From NCBI GenBank assembly GCA_034401135.1, contig JAWZSP010000001.1, positions 3,162,001-3,226,000 on the forward strand: a stretch of DNA of 64,000 nucleotides, written 5' to 3'. The position numbers and the translations under genes were made by a program. The stretch comes from Volutella citrinella. Lineage: Eukaryota > Ascomycota > Sordariomycetes > Hypocreales > Nectriaceae. Positions 56,592-64,000 of this stretch are shown one piece after another; the first letter of the stretch is position 1; every line of letters begins with the position of its first letter. The notes beneath the pieces are model-generated. The model ran no database searches. It was given only the letters and a program-made list of their open reading frames with translations, and was not told where the DNA came from.

Positions 56592-58260
56592 ATGTCGATG
56601 ATTACAGCTGCGCAATGGGTCCCTCGGGGCTTTGCTGCGCCGTTTCCTCAGAAATATACACTGGACGAGTCCGAATTTGAAAGGATAGCAGAGCTGGCCA
56701 AGCTCCAACTGGACGACGCAGAGGAGGACCTCAAGGAAGCTCAAGAAGAGGCGGGCGAGGAGGTTGCCAAGGACACAGATGGCCAGAAGGAAGATGAAGA
56801 GATGAAACTGGATGCCAAGCCGTCAAGGAAGGAACAGTGTGTTTGGAACCACCGCCAATCGATTCGTGCGATCGAGTCTCGCTAACATGACTTACAGGAT
56901 CGACATCAACGATGATGACCTGAAGGAGTACAACCTCGATGCCTACGACGACGAGGATGACGAGGTCCCTGCCCAGGGCGAGGGCATGGGCATGTTCGGA
57001 AACGTCAAGTCTCTAGCCTACTACGAGTCCAACAAGGACGACCCTTACATTACAATCGATGCCGACAAGGACGACGAGGACCAGGATCGAGAGGATCTCC
57101 AGGTCCTGGCGACTGACAACCTGATTCTGTCGGCAAAGGTGGAGGACGATATGGCTCATCTCGAGGTGTACGTGTACGAGGATGCGGCCGACAACCTCTA
57201 CGTCCACCACGACATCATGCTGCCGGCCATCCCACTGTGCGTTGAGTGGCTTGACATGCCCGTCAACAAGGCTGGAGTGGACAAGGATGCGATGGGCAAC
57301 TTTGTGGCCGTCGGAACCATGGACCCTGATATCGAGGTGTGGGATCTCGACACCGTCGACTGCATGTACCCGAACGCGATCCTCGGCCAGGCCGGCGAGG
57401 CGGACAAGAAGCCCAAGAAGAAGAAGAAGGGCAAGAAGGCCAACGACGAGTACCACGTCGACGCGGTGCTCTCGCTGGCGGCGAACCGCAAGCATCGCAA
57501 CCTCCTCGCATCCGCCTCGGCCGACAAGACGGTCAAGCTTTGGGATCTCCATACGACCAAGGCGGCCAAGTCATACACATACCACACGGACAAGGTCTGC
57601 TCCCTGGCGTGGCACGCGGTCGAGTCCACCGTGCTGCTGAGTGGCAGCTACGACCGGACCGTGGTGGCGGCTGACATGCGAGCTCCTGACGCGAAGCCGC
57701 CGCGATGGGGCGTCGAGAGCGACGTCGAGAACGTGCGATGGGACCCTCACAACGACAACTACTTCTTCGTGTCGACGGAGAACGGCGCAGTTCACTACCA
57801 CGATATCCGCAATGCGCCGGCCGACCCGACGGCCACCAAGTCGGTGTGGACGCTGCAGGCCCACGACGAGTCGGTCTCGTCCTTTGACCTCAACCCCGTG
57901 GTGCCCGGCTTCATGGCGACGGGCTCGACCGACAAGACGGTCAAGCTGTGGAACATCCAGGCCACGGGCCCCTCGCTTGTGGTGTCGCGCAACCTCGATG
58001 TGGGCAAGGTCTTTGCGACCAACTTTGCGCCCGACGCCGAGGTCGCCTTCCGCCTGGCCGTGGCCGGCAGCAACGGCACCATGCATGTCTGGGACACCAG
58101 CACCAACGCTTCGGTGCGCAAGTTCTTCGCCGGCCGTGTCCCCGAGCAGGGCGACAAGGAGGACCGGCTGGTGGGCGTGGACAATGACGAGAGCAGCGAC
58201 AGCGAGGACGAGGGCGACGATGAGGGCGACAAGGGCGATGAGTCAATGGATGAGGATTGA
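56592..58260 (+). CDS. PWP1: PWP1, WD40 ribosome-biogenesis protein
   Basis: Exons 56592-56836 and 56898-58260; intron 61 bases; 535 residues. The start MSMITAAQWVPRGFA is the usual Pwp1 beginning. The acidic linker INDDDLKEYNLDAYDDEDDE is followed by WD40 repeats recognisable at VWDLD, LASASADKTVKLWDLH, LLSGSYDRTVVAADMR, VHYHDIR, MATGSTDKTVKLWNIQ and MHVWDTS. A Lys-rich loop (KKPKKKKKGKK) interrupts an early repeat. The C-terminus is an acidic Asp/Glu/Ser tail. Pwp1 works in the nucleolus in 60S-subunit assembly and rRNA-gene regulation. An in-frame GTG upstream is not a credible start. It shares its promoter with PRP16, pairing a ribosome-assembly gene with a splicing gene. Confidence 0.95.
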
Positions 58261-61200
58261 TCGACACCAAGAAGATCGACGACCCGGTTTTTCAAAAGAT
58301 AGATGCCACATTGACGGGCAATGGCTTTCTTGTTCCTTTCTCTTTGGAGTATCTGGTCTCTGTTTCTGGACACGAAGAGTATTCACGAGGACTGAAAAGG
58401 ATTATGTTCTGCAACTGGGTTGTATCACTGGGGGCTAGACACCTCAGAAACATAAAGATTGCCTCCCAGCGCACATGTTCAGCACATACTGCTAATATCA
58501 AAAGCGGCAATGGTTGCGGCCAGTGGTCCGCCCTTGGGATCCCTTCGGTTTCCACAGTGTTTTGGAGGCGAGGTTGGTGCTACATAAATAGGTTCGCTGT
58601 GATCAAAGACAAGACGCAATCAAGATTTGACTCAAAAACACATGCTACACAATGGTGACAGTGGGGGGTTGGTTGGTCTTAGAAATCATTTTTTGTGAGC
58701 ACTCTATCCGAGAGACGTGAGGATCCCATCACATTAAAGGAAAGTGTGCACTATACAAGAAGATGCATACACGTCTTTGTTGAAGGATCTGGAATGCCGC
58801 AAGTTGATTGCCAGAGGGCCACACTCGTTGGGAGGATCAATAAGAAAAGGGTCTGTCCAGGGATCAGGATCCAGGATGGCGGGAGGACGGCTGTTCAAGG
58901 GGTGGTGGCAAGATTCATCCGTGGACCCAACACCCAACTCAGAACTCAGAAAGGCAGAGGTAGACCTTGCTCCGATGACATTTCGGCCATTTTGGGGGAG
59001 CGGCGCCGAGAGGTTTGTCTTGATGGCAAACAACCGAGTCTCTGACATCGAGACTGTAGCAAGCGGTCTAGCGCAACCAACCAAAGATCGGTTGGGGTTT
59101 CAATCGGCTCCAGGAAGCGGGAAACAAGAGTCTGCACCCAACTTGAGGGAAATCAAAGGGCCGTCCGATGTGTGCGGACGATGGTGGCTGTGGGGTGTGC
59201 GCATCGAACGGTGGTGGCACCAGGGCACATGGAAATAGTCACTGAGGCTTTTACACCGGCTCCACAGCCCGGAACCGACTTCACAAGTTGAGAAAGTCAG
59301 TGAACACAATGTAGCAAAGCAGTGTCGCTCGTCAATCGCATCACAGAGCCAGGATCCACCCGAGCCAAGCCATCGACAGTCAGCACCTTGTGGCTTTCCT
59401 CCACAGCAGGAATGATGTCAGCCGGGATCGAAGCGAAAGGGGTGACGGAGATTGGGAGAGTGTCGGGGGTATTGACGAGGGTGCTTGTGATTGCGCTTAG
59501 GCGTCAACTGTCAATGGCGACGGAAATAGACCACAAAGAGGTGAATGTGGGCTGAACGGTTCATTGAGGAGACGATGCGTCTTGGGACGACAGACGATGA
59601 ATGTGCTGGCTGGCATTGGCCGCCACGTTTGGTTTCGGCGGCCCCCAGCTGGCGCATGTGAGGGAGCGCACGCGCGCACTTTGGCCGCCGGCTGGCGATT
59701 TCTCTCTTGATCTGTTGAGGCTGTGGAAAAGCGGAAGACAGGGCAAGGCAGACGCCACCAGGCCCTGAAACGGACGGGGAATCAAGGGCGCCAGGAACGG
59801 GCCCAATCAGCAGCCACAGGCAAGCCCCGGCCGATGGTGCCGTTTCGGGTGTGGGCCGTGTGGGACCGTTGGTGGCCCACCCTCTCGCTGCCTCGCCAGA
59901 CTCCTCACTCTTGCCCCCAGGGCCTGACCAACCAAAAAGGCAAACGCCCCTGGTTGGCGTTGGCCTTGCGTTTCGAGCAGGCGGCCCTCAATCTTTCTCT
60001 GACGGTGCATGTCACGGCGGCGCTGAGCTTCGGCGGGGGATCCCAGCGAACCGGCGGCGATCTCGTCCCAGCGTCCAGAGTGCGCACTGGCGGCTAGTTC
60101 ATGTTGGTCCAGTCCCATCCCGATCCGTTGCCTTGAGCTCAATCCTTCCGGTAGTAAATACTACGATGTAGGTGACCGTGATTACAGTAGCACCTAGGGA
60201 CGCTGTTCAGCCTAATGCAGCCACTGACACCAAATACACGTCGACACCACACCTCACAATGGTTTGTACAACTCACGAGCAGCAGCATCTCAAGCAGGAA
60301 AAATGCAGAATCGTCAGGCACACATCCACCCACCCCTGCCAGGGCCCCCAACCACATCGGGCCAGTGGAGCGGCAGCCAGCCGAGCGCCCCCGTTCGACG
60401 CAGGTACAGACGCGTAAAGTGGTGTGCTGAACTCAGCAGAGTCACCACCGCCCTGACTCGCTAGGACGAACGAACGGGCATCGGTGTAACACGGCATCGG
60501 TCCGTCGGGGGCTTTTTCCCTCACCCTCCCTAAGGTGCGGTAGTAGTACATCGCTTCTCCCTCTGGTGATCGCCGCCACCTTCCCATAGCGCACTCTTGC
60601 GCGTGTTTAATGGGCGGAGTATACCCTGATCAGTGACGGAGACGGAAGAAGGGACCTGGTGGAGGCAGCGGCGGTGGGTAGCGCTGTGCGGTGGCTGGTG
60701 GGGTCTCGAAAAAAAAAGTCACCTGGTTGACAACACAGCGCACATTGCACAACCACCACAGCGGTCGAGTGACGCGTGGTTGGCTGGCCGGGGCAATATG
60801 TGGAAGACCGGACGATATTGGAGGACACGAAAAAGAAAACCGACCCAGCTGCCATGCCAGGGCTGGCTGCAATGCCATGTGGCCCGCATCACGGCATGGA
60901 GCCGTTATCTGCAGTTCAACCTGCAATTATTCGATGCCAACTAAGTCAGGTACTAAATTGCCGAATGCTTGTCTGTCTAGCTGAGACAGCCCAAAGGAAA
61001 AATTAAAAAAACGTGCTGCCGAAGCATGTAGGAGACTGCTAGTACGTCGTAATTACGAGTAACTCTGCTTGCCAGCGGAGAGTGCTACAGCGGCCCTGAG
61101 GTTTGATCTGCGCCTAGCGCGAGTAGGCGGCCGGTCAGCGCCAAAAAAAGAGTTTTCCCATTGCCGGCCTGTCACTCGTGCGAAAAGATATCCGTCCATC

Positions 61201-62768
61201 TCGATGGAACATGTTTCTCACATCCTCGTTGACGGCGACGACCGAGTAGTAAAATATATACCAAAACAAGGTGGCCCGTATCTCCTTCAAATCGCGGAAT
61301 ACGGGAACCATCCTCACGGGGCAGACCGACTCTCGGTAGGGCAGAGGGTCACGATCCTTTCTCTGGAGCCGACCTTCGTTGGGCTCAAAGGATGACCGGA
61401 TAGGGTACAGGGGCCTTGCCTGGAGAGAACTCGAGCTTTAGCGCCTGAAGCTGCTGGTCCGCTGGTAAGGTGGGCGCGTGGTGGGGCCTCGCAGTTCGCC
61501 CCGGTGGATCAGGCACGAATCGCTGCCATTCGTCCACGGCGGGCGCTCTGGCGCCCCTCCGATGGCTCCACGACCAGCTGTGGGTGGTGCGCGAGGCCGG
61601 GGGGGCATTTGGGCATCTGGCGCTCGCTCTCGGGGTTTCCTACAGGTCCCTCCCACCCAGCCAATTGGCGCCAGGCACCAGAAACCACCCCGGCAAGCCT
61701 AGGAGGTAGCGCTCAGGGGAGACCGGCCTGGCCGCCCAGGGCCAGGGCCAAGCGCACGACGCTAACCACGCAGCCAGTTAGCACCCGAGCGCCGTACAGC
61801 TAGCAGCCCGCCCTGGACTGCCTTGATGCTACTCGATGCTGGGTTAGTATCGACGCTGGGTGCATTCTCTTATGTTTCGTTCCCTCCTCCTCCCCCCTCA
61901 GGCCTAGTCTTCTCCTTCATCCCCCACACGCGCCGTCGGCGTTTCAACATCTCCTTTCCATCGTCGATATCAGGCTTTGCTGCTCTGTTTTCATTCTCTT
62001 CTCTCAGGGACCGCACGAGCCTGTCTGCCACTCTTTCGCCAAACAGACACTCAGTCACTCACTCCAACAGCAGCAGAAGACAGCTCTAGTCCTGCTCAAC
62101 CAGCTCAACGCCTGACCCATTCCGGTACACCTACCCATCGCAGGATCGATCGAAGCCAGTCCTTCTCGACCAAATACCGACCCGATTACCGCTGCCTTTT
62201 GTTGTACACAAACTGCAGCCCACGAAGACGTTGAACGTTTCACTCATTACATTCGAGACATCACTCAGTGCACAACTCACTCTGTTGCCTCGCCCGTACA
62301 CAGCAAATCACCAACTGCCACCTTCTTTTCAGACAGGAATCAGCTCTCCAGCAGCTGGCGCTAGACGCCCGTCTCCCCCCGAAATCGCAACACCAAGGCC
62401 GGTTTCCTTGTCACCACATCTTCCACCCAAGAAATAAAAGGCCACAGCCAACAAAATCAAATCGCCACCGCGCGCAGGTCACACATCAGAAAGTCGCAGG
62501 AACGTCACTTGAATCGCACCGGCTGCCACTTTACAGCGCCAGACGCACACAACAAAGAAACCCGCCTAGTAATTAAAGCATCAGAGAGCTCAATTAGTCT
62601 CCGACACGCTTTGACTCAGGTCCTTGATCGACAATCTTGACGCCCTACGTCAGCCACACTCCCCGAAACGCAACTAGCAGTGGATCTCCTTGCTTGAGCC
62701 ATTGCAGCCTTTTGAGTGATACTCGTCGTTGCACCAACCCAACCCCCCACAGACTCCGCTCGCCGACC
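58261..62768. other. 4.5 kb gene-free interval
   Basis: Between two plus-strand genes. Open frames such as 58744-59238 (164 codons) and 61069-61395 show no domain, signal or splice partner. An A-run sits at about 60708-60717. The last ~900 bases (from 61.85 kb) are C/T-rich and A-rich leader-like sequence for the 293-residue gene. No tRNA, snRNA or mobile element is recognised. Confidence 0.5.
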
Positions 62769-63650
62769 ATGTCTTTGGCACGCGCCTTCACGACGGCCCG
62801 CAAGGCCAAACTGGGACAGGATCAAGTTGGAGAGCTACCCAAGATGCCGAACCGAAGCCACTCTGTCCGTGACCGCGGAACACCCGTGCTGCGTCACCAG
62901 ATCTCCGGCCCCGTGCAGCTTGTCCACACCACAAACATGCTCTCCTATAACGCTCCAGACATCCACCCGCTGCGCAGCAAGCCGTCCATCCGCTCCGAAC
63001 TGGACTCCGAGGCACCCTCAACAACAGAGTCCACACCGCCCACCAGCCCGGAGATGTCGCCAGTGGACCAGGTGCCAGGACCTGAACCCAACCACCTGTC
63101 AACATACTTCATGGTTCCCGACAAGGCCTTCGCCACCATGAACAAAGACGCCCCGCCCCTTCCCCAGCGGTCTCCCTCTCACACCAAGCAGAACTCGTAC
63201 GATGCCATTGCTCGATCACGATCCATGCGCCAGTCCAAGGATTCAGACCACTCCGTGTCGACCAAGGCGAGCTTCACCTTCTCGCGCAGCTCGTCCACCT
63301 CGACTCGAGCATCCACGACATCCAGCAACTCGGCCATCTACAGCCAGAAGGAGGCTCCCCCGCCGCTCCCTGCCTCAGCACCCATGCAGTCTCAGCACAC
63401 GTCCTTCCAGCAGCGCTCCCGCAAGGAGTCGCACCCCTTTGGCAAGGAGCTTGCCCAGGTCACAGAGCTGGCTGAGGAATATGGCACCCGCGCTCTCACC
63501 CGCGAGGATCGGGAAGACGACCAGTACATCAAGGCCCACGGCCTTGCCAAGCACTCTCCCAGCGACTACCTCGACGACGTCACCAGCCTCATCTCCGCCT
63601 TCTTCCCCGAGGTGAATCACGCCAGGACTGCGACCCCCTTGTGGATCTAG
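62769..63650 (+). CDS. Uncharacterised 293-residue Ser/Pro-rich protein
   Basis: One exon. The ATG at 62769 has a good context (GACC-ATG-T). An upstream in-frame start candidate at 62637 would add 44 residues of poor composition. The first residues, MSLARAFTTARKAK, are basic and helical and could be a targeting or membrane-contact segment. The middle is disordered, with PPTSPEM, PPLPQRSPS and PPPLPAS proline motifs (possible SH3 ligands). The C-terminal ~75 residues are more ordered (FGKELAQVTELAEEY, DDQYIKAHGLAKHSPSDYLDDVTSLISAFF). I do not recognise a named family, and no function is proposed. Third-position GC preference is high, as in neighbouring real genes, which supports coding. Confidence 0.75.
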   Translation: MSLARAFTTARKAKLGQDQVGELPKMPNRSHSVRDRGTPVLRHQISGPVQLVHTTNMLSYNAPDIHPLRSKPSIRSELDSEAPSTTESTPPTSPEMSPVDQVPGPEPNHLSTYFMVPDKAFATMNKDAPPLPQRSPSHTKQNSYDAIARSRSMRQSKDSDHSVSTKASFTFSRSSSTSTRASTTSSNSAIYSQKEAPPPLPASAPMQSQHTSFQQRSRKESHPFGKELAQVTELAEEYGTRALTREDREDDQYIKAHGLAKHSPSDYLDDVTSLISAFFPEVNHARTATPLWI

Positions 63651-64000
63651 GCACCGGCTTGCCAAGAAAACAAAACCATTCTCTTTGAAGATGTACATAT
63701 TTTAATGGCCAATGATACGACCTACGGGAGGGGCTTGACGTCTGGAACCATGGAAGTAACAGGATTTTTGACGGCGGGACACCAAAATTACATACTGGGC
63801 ATGGGATGCCACCAGTTGACCTATTTCATTTTTCATATTAGGTATTGGGTTGGAGTGAAGCGGGTTGAAACGAGGGATACCAGTTGGGACGTGTCGGGGC
63901 CGCCTGGCAGACAGACGGCTTCCCGCCACTGACGACACACGGGGCGTTTAGATAGGATGGGAGCCTCGATTTTTCACGATGTGTATAGCTTTATGATGAT
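63651..64000. other. 3' flank of the last gene
   Basis: 350 bases of AT-richer DNA to the window edge, probably 3' UTR and downstream spacer. Nothing else is seen. Confidence 0.6.

Noticed and set aside
1..64000. Mobile elements, CRISPR arrays, toxin or viral genes, biosynthetic clusters
   Set aside because: No transposase or reverse-transcriptase frames, no long terminal repeats, no regular spaced repeats, no RIP-type AT-rich blocks, and no PKS, NRPS or terpene enzymes were seen.

Overview
This window comes from the nuclear genome of a filamentous ascomycete, most likely a member of the Sordariomycetes and probably of the Hypocreales. The genes have short GT-AG introns (48-142 bases) with CTAAC/CTGAC-type branch points. 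The DNA is moderately GC-rich, and protein families such as PWP1, UTP23, PRP16, TVP23 and DUF726 have a filamentous-fungal look. The order-level placement is inferred from protein flavour and cannot be proven from the window. I see no operons, bacterial genes, CRISPR array, rRNA, convincing tRNA or intact transposon.

I could model 19 protein genes, and exon lengths sum to a multiple of three in every complete multi-exon model. Left part (1-33 kb): an FHA-domain checkpoint kinase cut by the window edge (minus); a Caf120/Skg3-like PH-domain protein (minus); a gap of about 5 kb; a PTC7/azr1-type PP2C phosphatase (plus); the SSU-processome factor UTP23 (plus); a DUF726 membrane alpha/beta-hydrolase (plus); a gap of 3.5 kb; a single-pass cell-surface protein (plus); TVP23 (minus); a mitochondrial HpcH/CitE-like lyase (plus); and, tail to tail with it, an uncharacterised 829-residue basic protein (minus).

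Middle (33-49 kb): a 4 kb gap, a glycine-rich RRM protein (plus), a ChaC-type gamma-glutamylcyclotransferase with a 5-base micro-exon (minus), a penta-EF-hand protein (plus), a metallo-beta-lactamase-like protein lacking a metal-site histidine (minus), then another gap of nearly 5 kb.

Right part (49-64 kb): a compact array of alternating genes. An uncharacterised zinc-finger protein (plus) faces the Hep59/Tls1 splicing factor (minus). That gene is head to head with an acylphosphatase split into five tiny exons (plus), which runs into PRP16 helicase (minus), which is head to head with PWP1 (plus). After a 4.5 kb gap comes an uncharacterised 293-residue protein (plus). The two divergent promoters in this array share the palindrome TTATCGATAA.

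The genes are mostly housekeeping: splicing (PRP16, Hep59), ribosome biogenesis (UTP23, PWP1), Golgi (TVP23), glutathione turnover, calcium sensing and checkpoint signalling. There is no sign of a secondary-metabolite cluster or defence island. The most interesting signals are gene-structure ones: micro-exons of 5, 12 and 13 bases, four stop-free introns of length 3n, shared palindromic promoter motifs, and three conserved-looking proteins without assigned function. All exon models and family calls come from reading the sequence and from family knowledge; no database search was run.
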